Source of the DNA: an uncultured Bacteroidales bacterium
Lineage (GTDB): Bacteria; Bacteroidota; Bacteroidia; Bacteroidales; Paludibacteraceae
Reading direction: 5' to 3'
DNA: 24,119 nucleotides
NCBI GenBank assembly: GCA_937885465.1
Contig: CAKZZM010000011.1
Span: forward strand, 1-24,119
The stretch's first letter is position 1, and each line of letters begins with the position of its first letter. The notes under the pieces were generated by a model, which saw nothing but the letters and a program-made list of their open reading frames with translations, was not told where the DNA came from and made no database searches. Positions 13,980 to 21,625 of the stretch are shown in pieces. The position numbers and the translations under genes are program-made.

Positions 13980-16103
13980 TTAGGAAATTTCTGCCCAATT
14001 TTGTGCTTTATTCTTCAGTTTTCGCAATTGATAGGCGTACATCTGATGTTCGGGCGCAACCAGTTCGGGGTCGTTCTCCAAGATATTAATAGCGGCCTGC
14101 CGCGCCTGTTCGAGCACCTGTCCATCGGTGGAGAGTGACGCTATCTTCAGGTCGAACGGCAAACCGGATTGTTGCGTTCCTTCCAAGTCACCCGGTCCGC
14201 GTAACTGCAAGTCAGCCTCAGCAATGCGAAATCCGTCGTTGGTCGCTTCCATAATCTCCATCCGTTTGCGTGTCTCTTTGCTAAGTTGTACGTCGGTGAG
14301 TAGGATGCAATAACTCTGGTCAGCACCGCGCCCGACTCGCCCGCGCAACTGATGGAGCTGGGAGAGTCCGAACCGCTCGGCGTTCTCCACAATCATCACG
14401 CTGGCGTTGGGCACGTTCACTCCCACTTCGATGACGGTGGTGGCAACAAGTATCTGCGTCTTGCCGGCTGCAAAGAGTTGCATCTGATAATCTTTCTCGC
14501 GCGACTTGAGTTTGCCGTGCACCATCGAGACCGTGCAGTCGGGGAAAGTGCGAAGCATCCGTTCGTAACCGTTCTGCAAGTCGGCGAGAGTGGCGCCCGA
14601 CTCTTCGGGAAGGGGATTGCCGTCCTTGTCTTTTTTCTGCTCAATGAGCGGATAGACAACGTATATCTGCCGCCCTTCGGTTATCTGGTCGCGGATGAAA
14701 CGGTCAACTTGTTCGCGGAACATGTTCGTGTAATGACGTGTACGGATAGGTTTTCTGCCGGGCGGCAGTTCGTCGATGACGCTGACGGAGAGGTCCCCAT
14801 AGACGGTCATGGCGAGCGTGCGCGGGATGGGGGTGGCGGTCATGACCAGCACATGCGGCGGTTGCACGTTCTTCGCCCACAGCTTGGCGCGCTGTGCCAC
14901 ACCAAAACGATGCTGCTCATCAACGATGACCAGTCCGAGGTTGGCGAACTGCACCTCATCTTCGATGAGAGCATGCGTGCCAACAAGGATATCTGTCTCG
15001 CCGTTACGCAGTCGATCGTGGAGTGCTTGCCGCTGCTTGGCAGTAGTAGAGCCTGTCAGCAAATCGACGTGCGTCGCTGTCCCTTGCAGTAACGACGAGA
15101 GAGTCTGCATGTGTTGTTTGGCGAGAATCTCGGTCGGTGCCATGATACACGTCTGATAACCATTGTCCGCAGCCAGCAAGGCGCAGATGAGCGCCACGAG
15201 CGTCTTGCCCGAACCCACATCGCCTTGCAGCAGACGGTTCATCTGACGACCGGATTTGATGTCAGCTTGTATCTCTTTTATGACGCGTTTCTGCGCGCCC
15301 GTGAGCGCGAAAGGCAGATGGTGGTAGTAGAAATCATTGAAATGTCGGCCGACGATAGGCATGAGGAAACCGCGACTCTTCATCGTGCGGTTCTTCGCTT
15401 GCGAGAGTATCTGCAGTTGGATGTAGAACAGTTCCTCGAACTTGAGCCTATAGCGCGCTTGCTGCACTTCGGTCGTGTTCTTCGGGGTGTGGATCTGCAG
15501 CAATGCGTCGGTCAACGGGATGAGGTTGTACTGCTCTCGCAGCGCAGCCGGCAACGTGTCGGGTATGCCCAATCGCAAGTCAGGCAACAAACCGCGAATG
15601 ATAGTGCGAATTGCTTTGTCGTTCAGAGTCGATGTCTTCATCTTCTCCGACGTGTTGTAATGCGGCTCCAAGCCCGTGCACATCTCGGGTCGTACTTTGT
15701 GCGCGGGGGTCAACTCAGGATGAACGAAACTGATGCTGCGGTTGAAGAATGAAGGCTTGCCGAAGAGCAGATAGCGGCCACATTCTTGCTTGACATACTG
15801 GGTGCTGTGGAACCAGACGAGTTCCACCGTGTCGTTGTGGCTGTCGGCGAAGAGAGCCGTGAGGCGTTTGCTCTTACCCACTCCCACGGTCTTCCACTCG
15901 TAAATCTCGCCCATAATCTGCACGTAAGCGTCCTCGTCCGTAATCTCGCGGATGCTGTAGAAACGACTGCGATCGACGTACTTGTACGGAAAAATGTACA
16001 GCATGTCGAGCGCAGTTTGGACGTTCAACTCTTTTCGGAGCACGGCCGCGCGCTTGGTTCCAACGCCCGTGCAGTACGTAATATCTTTGTCGCGAAGCTC
16101 CAA
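13980..16103 (-). CDS. recG: ATP-dependent DNA helicase RecG
   Basis: 707 residues, normal for RecG. It remodels stalled replication forks and branch-migrates Holliday junctions. The N-terminal wedge/OB region (about 1-170) includes 'GVGTKRAAVL' and 'FPYKYVDRS'. Helicase motifs follow: GDVGSGKT (about 293-300, Walker A), APTEIL, DEQHRFG (395-401, the DEAH-type box), TATPIPRTLA (421-430), then the second RecA domain with 'VVYPLIE', 'VATTVIEVGVNVPNA' and 'QLRGRVGRG', and the C-terminal 'ADLQLRGPGDLEGTQQSG' TRG-type motif. It starts 18 bases after the serine-hydrolase stop, so the two may share an mRNA. All key residues are present and there is no frame disruption. Confidence 0.97.
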   Translation of the reverse strand: MELRDKDITYCTGVGTKRAAVLRKELNVQTALDMLYIFPYKYVDRSRFYSIREITDEDAYVQIMGEIYEWKTVGVGKSKRLTALFADSHNDTVELVWFHSTQYVKQECGRYLLFGKPSFFNRSISFVHPELTPAHKVRPEMCTGLEPHYNTSEKMKTSTLNDKAIRTIIRGLLPDLRLGIPDTLPAALREQYNLIPLTDALLQIHTPKNTTEVQQARYRLKFEELFYIQLQILSQAKNRTMKSRGFLMPIVGRHFNDFYYHHLPFALTGAQKRVIKEIQADIKSGRQMNRLLQGDVGSGKTLVALICALLAADNGYQTCIMAPTEILAKQHMQTLSSLLQGTATHVDLLTGSTTAKQRQALHDRLRNGETDILVGTHALIEDEVQFANLGLVIVDEQHRFGVAQRAKLWAKNVQPPHVLVMTATPIPRTLAMTVYGDLSVSVIDELPPGRKPIRTRHYTNMFREQVDRFIRDQITEGRQIYVVYPLIEQKKDKDGNPLPEESGATLADLQNGYERMLRTFPDCTVSMVHGKLKSREKDYQMQLFAAGKTQILVATTVIEVGVNVPNASVMIVENAERFGLSQLHQLRGRVGRGADQSYCILLTDVQLSKETRKRMEIMEATNDGFRIAEADLQLRGPGDLEGTQQSGLPFDLKIASLSTDGQVLEQARQAAINILENDPELVAPEHQMYAYQLRKLKNKAQNWAEIS

Positions 16104-16121
16104 GTGAGTAAGCGTTATGAT

Positions 16122-17342
16122 TTATCGCAGAGCCTGATAGACGGTGTTGTGGAGCAGTGTCTTGGCGTTGTAGCCGGAGAAATTAGGCATGTTGTTGACG
16201 TACATGAGTAGAATCATGTTCTCTTGCGGGTCAATGATGTAGTCTGTTCCGAACATCCCTCCCCAGCGCATTGAGCCCTCGCTGACGATGGTGTTGTGTG
16301 CGTTCTCCGGCGTGAACACATCCCACGCCATTCCATAACCAATCTCGCCGCGCATGTGCCCCACGCCGTTCTTCTGCATCATCTCCAGCGTCTTGCGACC
16401 GATGACGCGTCGTCCCTTGTACGTACCGTTATCGAGCACCATTTGGCAGAAATGCGCATAATCTTCGATAGTTCCGCACAGTCCTGCTGATGGCGAGCAG
16501 AACACTTTCGCGCCGCTGTACGGGAAATCTTGATAGATGCCGTCCACGCGCTCGAGTGAGCCGTTTTGGGGATAACAATAGAGCGTCACGAGTCGCTCTT
16601 TCTTGTCGTCGGGCAGGTAGAAATACGTGTCGGTCATCTCGCACGGGTCGAGCACTCGCTCTTTGATGAACGTGTAGATGTCTTGTCCTGAGAGAATCTC
16701 GCAGAGTGCGCCGAGTACGTTGGTGTTGCACGCATACGTGAAGTCCGCCCCGGGCTCGTGCTTGAGCGGCATCTGCGCCATTCGTCGTACCGCTTCGCGC
16801 AAAGGAATAGAGTCGTACGACATGTGCGTGGGCACGCCCAGTTGGGCGGCTATATGGTCGTAGAACCCATCGATGCATAGACCTGACGTGTGGGTGATGA
16901 AGTGGCGAACAGTCAGGCGTGTCTTGGCAGGATGAGTCGTGTACGTGCCTGTTGACGGGTCATATGAGTCCAAGACTTGCGGATTATCCCATTCGGGCAG
17001 ATACTTGGCGATGGGCTCATCGAGCTGGATCTTGCCCTCTTCAAAGAGTGTCATGAAAGCAACTGTGATGATTGCTTTTGTCTGTGATGCCATGCGGAAG
17101 ATGTCGGTTGTTTGGCAGGGTATCTGCTGTTCACGGTCGCGATAACCGAACGCTTTCAGATAGACGGTCTCCCCGTCTTTGACCACCATTGCCACGCAGT
17201 GCGGCATGTACCCCTCGTTGACGTAATGCCTATAGGCCGAATCGACCCATGCGAGTCGCTCCGGATAGAAAGCTTCGGGCTGCTTGCCGCACGAGCTCAG
17301 CAGCAATGCGCCCAAACTGAGCAAAATGAGCGTTTTTTTCAT
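16122..17342 (-). CDS. Serine hydrolase lipoprotein, beta-lactamase class C fold
   Basis: 406 residues from the ATG at 17342. Twenty more codons are open upstream but run through a 26-bp DNA repeat and lack signal features. The MKKTLILLSL...LSSC leader has a lipobox with Cys18, so it is exported and lipid-anchored. The catalytic S86-Q-T-K89 motif (in MASQTKA) is present. The second motif, usually YxN, reads Y203-A-C205-N, with Cys in place of Asn if aligned by spacing. 'MRWGGMFGTDYIIDP' near the C-terminus fits the third motif region. Family members act as esterases, D-Ala-D-Ala peptidases or lactamases; the substrate cannot be told here. Downstream RecG follows after 18 bases. A terminator and repeats separate it from the TonB gene, and no consensus promoter was seen in front. 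Confidence 0.9.
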   Translation of the reverse strand: MKKTLILLSLGALLLSSCGKQPEAFYPERLAWVDSAYRHYVNEGYMPHCVAMVVKDGETVYLKAFGYRDREQQIPCQTTDIFRMASQTKAIITVAFMTLFEEGKIQLDEPIAKYLPEWDNPQVLDSYDPSTGTYTTHPAKTRLTVRHFITHTSGLCIDGFYDHIAAQLGVPTHMSYDSIPLREAVRRMAQMPLKHEPGADFTYACNTNVLGALCEILSGQDIYTFIKERVLDPCEMTDTYFYLPDDKKERLVTLYCYPQNGSLERVDGIYQDFPYSGAKVFCSPSAGLCGTIEDYAHFCQMVLDNGTYKGRRVIGRKTLEMMQKNGVGHMRGEIGYGMAWDVFTPENAHNTIVSEGSMRWGGMFGTDYIIDPQENMILLMYVNNMPNFSGYNAKTLLHNTVYQALR

Positions 17343-17360
17343 GTTCTTCGTGAATAATGA

Positions 17361-17412
17361 CTGTTTCTTGCCATAAACGGCCGTTTCTGTTTCTTGCCAC
17401 AAACGGCCGTTT
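17361..17412. repeat. 26-bp tandem repeat carrying a GGCC palindrome
   Basis: Two copies (17361-17386 and 17387-17412) differ at one base. Each ends in the 12-bp palindrome AAACGGCCGTTT. They lie about 20-70 bases upstream of the serine-hydrolase start codon. Confidence 0.92.
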
Positions 17413-17422
17413 TCTTCGTTTG

Positions 17423-17453
17423 AAAAAGAAAGGCCTCACGTAAGCGAAGCCTT
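17423..17453 (-). terminator. Rho-independent terminator of the TonB gene
   Basis: On the minus strand AAGGCTTCGC, loop TTAC, GTGAGGCCTT forms a 10-bp stem with two G-T pairs (17430-17453). A T-rich run follows (TCTTTTT at about 17423-17429). It starts 9 bases after the TonB stop codon. Confidence 0.82.
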
Positions 17454-17461
17454 CCTGATGG

Positions 17462-18142
17462 TTATTGCAGTTTGAAGTTAACCGGAACGGTGTACTTCAC
17501 ACGAACGGGCTTGCCGCGCTGCTTGCCGGGTTTCCATTTGGGCATCGACTTGATGACGCGAACGGCCTCTTTGTCAAGCGATGCATCACCACCGGAGCGT
17601 ACCACCTCAACATCGACAATCGAACCGTCTTTGTTGACCACAAACTGGCAGACAACACGCCCTTGAATACCATTCTCTTGCGCGATGACAGGGTATTTGA
17701 CGTTCTCCGAGAGATACTTGAAGAGCTCGGCCTGACCGCCCGGGAATTCGGGCATCGTCTCTACAACGATGAAGATCTCTTCTTCTTGCTCTTCCTCCTC
17801 TACCACTTGCTCAACCGGTGCTTTAATCTCAATCACCTCGTTGGTCTCTTCGGTATTAATCTCGATACGCTCGGTTTGTACCTCGTTCTCCACAACGTTG
17901 AGCACTTCTATCTCTTGAACGGGTGCCGGTGGTGGTGGCGGGGGGGTCTCTTGACTGGTCTGCTGGATGTCAATTTCCTCCTCAAAGAGGAACTCTTCGT
18001 CCGCAACTTCGTAAACTGTGACGGTTTTTTCCGTCCACTCGAGTGCCACATAGCATGCACTGAGAACGAACACAAAGCCCAACAAGAGGTATGTCAACTT
18101 CTTGTTCTCTAAGCTCGCTTCTTTTGACTTTTTAAGTTCCAT
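17462..18142 (-). CDS. Energy transducer TonB
   Basis: 226 residues. TonB passes proton-motive-force energy from the inner-membrane ExbB/ExbD complex to outer-membrane TonB-dependent transporters. A cytoplasmic N-terminus rich in Lys is followed by one membrane helix (about 17-35, 'LTYLLLGFVFVLSACYVAL'). Then come an acidic stretch, a proline run (TPPPPPPAP, about 66-74), a long Glu/Val-rich linker through the periplasm, and the C-terminal TonB domain (about 130-226) with 'MPEFPGGQAEL', 'YP', 'GRVVCQFVVNKDGS' and 'PVNFKLQ'. No exbB/exbD is next to it. It has its own promoter (18181-18212) and terminator (17423-17453), so it is a single-gene unit. The proline run is encoded by a C7 tract. Confidence 0.95.
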   Translation of the reverse strand: MELKKSKEASLENKKLTYLLLGFVFVLSACYVALEWTEKTVTVYEVADEEFLFEEEIDIQQTSQETPPPPPPAPVQEIEVLNVVENEVQTERIEINTEETNEVIEIKAPVEQVVEEEEQEEEIFIVVETMPEFPGGQAELFKYLSENVKYPVIAQENGIQGRVVCQFVVNKDGSIVDVEVVRSGGDASLDKEAVRVIKSMPKWKPGKQRGKPVRVKYTVPVNFKLQ

Positions 18143-18180
18143 TATCGTGTTTTTTTGATATTCGTTTCACAATTCGACCG

Positions 18181-18212
18181 CAAATTTACAACTTTTTTCT
18201 CAAACTTGCAAA
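18181..18212 (-). promoter_or_regulatory. Promoter of the TonB gene
   Basis: On the minus strand TTTG (18209-18212), 20-base spacer, TAAATTTG (18181-18188). Predicted start near 18174, about 32 bases before the ATG at 18142. Confidence 0.8.
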
Positions 18213-18283
18213 TATTTTTGCCTTTTTTTGCTAAAAAATGCACTTTTTTTTGCAAAAATGCATGAAATATGAAAAAAAAGTAT

Positions 18284-18291
18284 TAACTTTG
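18284..18291 (+). promoter_or_regulatory. -7 box of the flippase promoter, weak -33
   Basis: TAACTTTG at 18284-18291 in the same AAAAAAGTATTAACTTTGCAG setting as the other promoters. No TTTG lies at the 20-base distance; the nearest is 31 bases away (18249-18252). Predicted start is near 18298, only about 3 bases before the ATG at 18301. Confidence 0.6.
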
Positions 18292-18300
18292 CAGTCCGAA

Positions 18301-19575
18301 ATGAGAAAAAAAGCACGCATATGGTACTCAGAGTTGGTGCGTAACACAACCAAATTATTGTCGGCAAATGTGCTGGCGCAAGTGGTCGGGTTACTCATCT
18401 ATCCACTCTTGACTCGAATGTACTCTCAGGACGATTTCGGACTATTGAGTCTTTTCATCTCGATGGGGGGTGTGATGGCCATTTTCGGGACGGCGGAGTA
18501 TCAGTACGCCATCGTGTTGCCGAAGAGTGAAAAGACGGCCGTTGGCACGTTCCATTTGGGTGTCACTATCTTGTGTTGCGTGACGTTGTTGGTGGCGGGT
18601 ACTATCCCGTTTGCGCATCCTATCGCGGAGCTGTTCAAAGCACCTGCTTTGGCGCAATGGTACTGGTTGCTGCCAATCTACGTTTTTCTGATGGGATTAT
18701 GGACACTACTCAACTACTGGTACAGTCGCCATAAGCTGTTTGGTCGCATTGGCACGTATCAAGTGACGCAGAGTCTGACGGGTGCAGGTGCAAAGGCCGG
18801 GTTCGGTGCAGCGGGATTCACCGGTGGAGGATTGCTCGTTGCGTCTGTTTTGGCACCCCTGACAGCAGTGGTAGTGAACGTGACAACTTCATTGCGGGCT
18901 CTACGTCCGCTCCGAAGCGTGAGCAAAAGCGAGATGCGCGAAGCGGGATGGACGTATCGCAATTTCCCGTGCTTCTCTCTCCCGCGCGCGTTAGTAAATA
19001 ATGTCAGCGGCAATCTGGGCGTTTGGTTGCTTACCCCTGCTTTCGGACTCACCAATGTGGGCTTCTACGGGATGGCAGTCACGCTGGCGTATCGACCGAT
19101 TAACATCATCTGCAACTCTATCTATCAGGTTCTTTATCAGCGCGTTTCGGAGCGTGTTCAGCAGCGGTTCAGTATCCGCCACATCTTCCGCAATCTGCTT
19201 ACTAAGACGGCACTCATCACCGGCCTTGCTTTTGTGGTGCTGTATGTTGTGTTGCCCGCGCTCTGCGGTTGGTTGCTTGGCGACGAATGGCGTGAGACGG
19301 GCGAGATTATCCGCCTCATCCTGCCATGGCTGTTCTTCTCGATGCTGGTAGCACCCATCTGTTTTCTGGCGGATGTGTTCGGTAAGCAACGGACGGGTCT
19401 TGTTTTCGAGGTGTTGCTGGTGTTGGCTCGTGCTGCGGGATTGATGCTCGGCATTTGGTTGCACGATTTTCACTTGGCCATCTTGTCGTACAGTCTCTGC
19501 AGTGCGCTCGTCATTGCGGCGCAACTCGTCTGGTATCTCTCGCTCGTTGCCCGTTACGAGAAGACACTCTCATAA
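18301..19575 (+). CDS. Polysaccharide flippase (Wzx-like, MOP superfamily)
   Basis: 424 residues from the ATG at 18301. An upstream in-frame ATG at 18238 lies before the -7 box and is rejected. The protein is hydrophobic throughout, with about 12 predicted membrane helices. The N-terminal 'LLSANVLAQVVGLLIYPLLTRMYSQDDFGLLSL' pattern is typical of oligosaccharide flippases of the polysaccharide synthase group, which move lipid-linked glycan units across the inner membrane. A central amphipathic region reads 'YRNFPCFSLPRALVNNVSGNLGVWLL'. It converges with the glycosyltransferase/FemAB operon, suggesting a shared envelope-glycan pathway. Its last five codons, including the stop, lie inside a tandem repeat. 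The mRNA may be almost leaderless. Confidence 0.88.
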   Translation: MRKKARIWYSELVRNTTKLLSANVLAQVVGLLIYPLLTRMYSQDDFGLLSLFISMGGVMAIFGTAEYQYAIVLPKSEKTAVGTFHLGVTILCCVTLLVAGTIPFAHPIAELFKAPALAQWYWLLPIYVFLMGLWTLLNYWYSRHKLFGRIGTYQVTQSLTGAGAKAGFGAAGFTGGGLLVASVLAPLTAVVVNVTTSLRALRPLRSVSKSEMREAGWTYRNFPCFSLPRALVNNVSGNLGVWLLTPAFGLTNVGFYGMAVTLAYRPINIICNSIYQVLYQRVSERVQQRFSIRHIFRNLLTKTALITGLAFVVLYVVLPALCGWLLGDEWRETGEIIRLILPWLFFSMLVAPICFLADVFGKQRTGLVFEVLLVLARAAGLMLGIWLHDFHLAILSYSLCSALVIAAQLVWYLSLVARYEKTLS

Positions 19576-19654
19576 AGGATACTTCCACAAAAGGACACTC
19601 TCATAAAAGATACTTCCACAAAAAGACACTCTCACAAAAGGACACTCTCGTAGA
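19561..19654. repeat. 15-16-bp tandem array spanning two convergent stop codons
   Basis: Six units begin at 19561, 19577, 19592, 19608, 19623 and 19639. They alternate between A(A/G)GACACTCTCATAAA-type and (G/A)GATACTTCCACAAA-type, giving a 31-bp higher-order unit in the first four. The first unit encodes the end of the flippase and its TAA (19573-19575). The last two contain the end and stop (19632-19634) of the glycosyltransferase on the other strand. Confidence 0.93.
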
Positions 19655-20756
19655 GCTTTTTTAGTTGTTCGCCCACTTTGTCGTACGAGTAGTCTCGGCC
19701 GTAGTGGCGGATGGTTTCTTCGTGATAAGAGGGCAAACGATGGAGCATCTTGTCGATGGTGTCTGTCAGAGCCTGCACATCTTCTGATTCTACCAGCATA
19801 CCCACGTCATCGTTCATCATCTCGGGGATGCCGCCCACGTTGGTTGCCACGAAAGGCAGCCCGACTGCCATACATTCGGCGAGAACGACGCCGGCCGTCT
19901 CGTAACGGGAGAAGAGCACAAAGAGGTGTGCATGCTGCATGGCCGCACACACTTCTTCGGGCGTTTTCTCACCCTCGAAGATGACACGTCCGGCAGACAG
20001 ATGCAACGAGTCGGCATATGCTTTGTCGGCCTCGTAATCGATGCCCGTTCCGATGATGCGCAACCGGAAATCGTCACGTCGCTGCTCGAGTTTCTTGACC
20101 GCATCCAAGATGCCGCGCACGTTCTTCGCCTTCTCATCGAAACAACTGACGTGCAGCAGTTCGTACGGCGGTTGCGCTATAGGGCGCTGAACGTCTGCGT
20201 AGAAACAGTCGTACACCACGTTGTGGATAGGTCGCCAACAGTCGTTGCGGAGTCCGCATGCTTGCATTGCCGTCTGTAGCATGTGCGAGACGGGCAGTAC
20301 GCAGCGGGCGTGACGGACGACATGCTCGTAGAGGCGTTTTTTCAGTCCTCTGTTGTTGCGCAGATAGTCGCCGTTGGCAGGCAGATAACCGCTCCAATGC
20401 TCTACAAGCACGTACGGGATATGGTGAAGTCTATAGAGTTCGTACGCAAGGAAAGCATACTTGCTGAGCACGTTCACTTGGCAGATGTCGGGTTTGCCCC
20501 AACGTGCAAACACCTCGTTACGTCCACGACGCAAAGCAGCCGATGCAGAGCCTGAATAATAGACGTACAGCTCTCTCACGCCGTTCGTCGTTTGATCGAC
20601 TATCTCCATCGGTTCGGCATGGGCCTGTTCGCGGCAGTACAGCACACACACGTCGATGCCTTGTCGCACTGCCGCCTCGGCATGATTGCGCACAAACAGG
20701 CCTTCCATTGCATCGTGCCGCCACGGATACCATTGCGTCAAGTAGAGCACTTTCAT
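19632..20756 (-). CDS. GT4-family glycosyltransferase
   Basis: 374 residues from the ATG at 20756, whose ATGA overlaps the stop of the preceding GNAT gene; seven more codons upstream are open but the overlap favours this start. Two Rossmann-like halves (GT-B fold) are seen. The N-terminal half starts 'MKVLYLTQWYPW' and includes 'LVEHWSGYLP'. The C-terminal GT4 half has 'LLHVSCFDEKAKN', 'RLRIIGTG' and the EX7E motif E286-TAGVVLA-E294, followed by 'GLPFVATNVGGIPE'. Such enzymes transfer a sugar from a nucleotide donor with retention; donor and acceptor are unknown. No membrane segment, so it acts at the inner face. It is last in a four-gene operon with NagZ-like and two FemAB-like genes. Its C-terminus lies inside a tandem repeat. 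Confidence 0.92.
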   Translation of the reverse strand: MKVLYLTQWYPWRHDAMEGLFVRNHAEAAVRQGIDVCVLYCREQAHAEPMEIVDQTTNGVRELYVYYSGSASAALRRGRNEVFARWGKPDICQVNVLSKYAFLAYELYRLHHIPYVLVEHWSGYLPANGDYLRNNRGLKKRLYEHVVRHARCVLPVSHMLQTAMQACGLRNDCWRPIHNVVYDCFYADVQRPIAQPPYELLHVSCFDEKAKNVRGILDAVKKLEQRRDDFRLRIIGTGIDYEADKAYADSLHLSAGRVIFEGEKTPEEVCAAMQHAHLFVLFSRYETAGVVLAECMAVGLPFVATNVGGIPEMMNDDVGMLVESEDVQALTDTIDKMLHRLPSYHEETIRHYGRDYSYDKVGEQLKKLYESVLL

Positions 20757-21625
20757 CGTTGCTTGCGTGTTAACCATTTGTATGCCCGCAGAACGGGCAC
20801 AAACAGCGGGTTATATACTTTTTCCACTTCGTAGAAGAACGCGGGTGTAGAACCGAATTGCGCGTAATGATTGGCCACGCCGGGAATCATGCTTCCCTCA
20901 AAATCAAAGACGCAGCTGTGTTTGGCTGCAAAACGGATAGACTCGGCCACGATGCGTGCACCTGCACCGGATGAGCCGAACTGTGGAGCATAACAAGGGA
21001 TGAGGTAGTAGCACGTCTGCTCGTCATAGACCAAGTAGGCCGCGGCATGAAGCTCTCCGGCCGGGTCTTGGAGTGCGAGTATATGTCGGGCATTGTGGGC
21101 ATTGCAGGCCGCATCGAGCGAGTGGAAGAAAGCGTGGGAGTAGGAGATGGTCTTGCCCTGACGCCGGAGGCAGTCGGCGTGGAACGAGTAGAACTCGTCG
21201 GGCGAGAGCGTTACGACCTCGAGTGCCGCTGCTTTGCGTATCTGCCGCCGTTTGTTCTCCGAGAAACCATGTTCTACTCGTCCCAAGTCGCTCAAATCCT
21301 CGATGCGGTACGTTGTGTGCGGGCGGATAGTAAATCCCAGTTCGGCCAGCTGTTCCGGCAAAGGCGAGCCTATAGGAAAATGCTGAAAATAGTAGTCGAG
21401 TCGCCTCTCTCGGAGCGCATCGGCAATCTGTTGTGCGCGCTGCTTACTCTCGTCGGGCGGACAGGTAGCACCGGCTATTTGCGTCTGTTGCGGCATGAGG
21501 ATGTATCGCCATCCGGCCCGTTCGCGCAGCAGACAGGGCATGCCGGCTATACGCTCCCAATGTTTGCCGACACACACGGCATCCATCCACCAATCTTCGA
21601 GAAAAAGCGGCGTGCTCATCGTCAT
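20753..21625 (-). CDS. FemAB-like GNAT acyltransferase, paralogue 1
   Basis: 290 residues. Fits the GNAT Acetyltransf_6/FemAB-like group, whose members add amino acids or acyl groups to envelope polymers or their precursors. Recognisable points: 'PLFLEDWWMDAV' near the N-terminus, 'YRIEDLSDL' with 'FSENKRRQIRKA' in the middle, and a C-terminal GNAT half with 'LHAAAYLVYDEQTCYYLIPCY' and 'FDFEGSM'. The next gene upstream (21622-22587) is a paralogue with the same landmarks. Start and stop overlap the neighbours by 4 bases each (ATGA), so translation is probably coupled. Met3 (21619) is another possible start. Acyl donor and acceptor are unknown; a role in glycan or peptidoglycan modification is inferred from the neighbours. 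Confidence 0.85.
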   Translation of the reverse strand: MTMSTPLFLEDWWMDAVCVGKHWERIAGMPCLLRERAGWRYILMPQQTQIAGATCPPDESKQRAQQIADALRERRLDYYFQHFPIGSPLPEQLAELGFTIRPHTTYRIEDLSDLGRVEHGFSENKRRQIRKAAALEVVTLSPDEFYSFHADCLRRQGKTISYSHAFFHSLDAACNAHNARHILALQDPAGELHAAAYLVYDEQTCYYLIPCYAPQFGSSGAGARIVAESIRFAAKHSCVFDFEGSMIPGVANHYAQFGSTPAFFYEVEKVYNPLFVPVLRAYKWLTRKQR

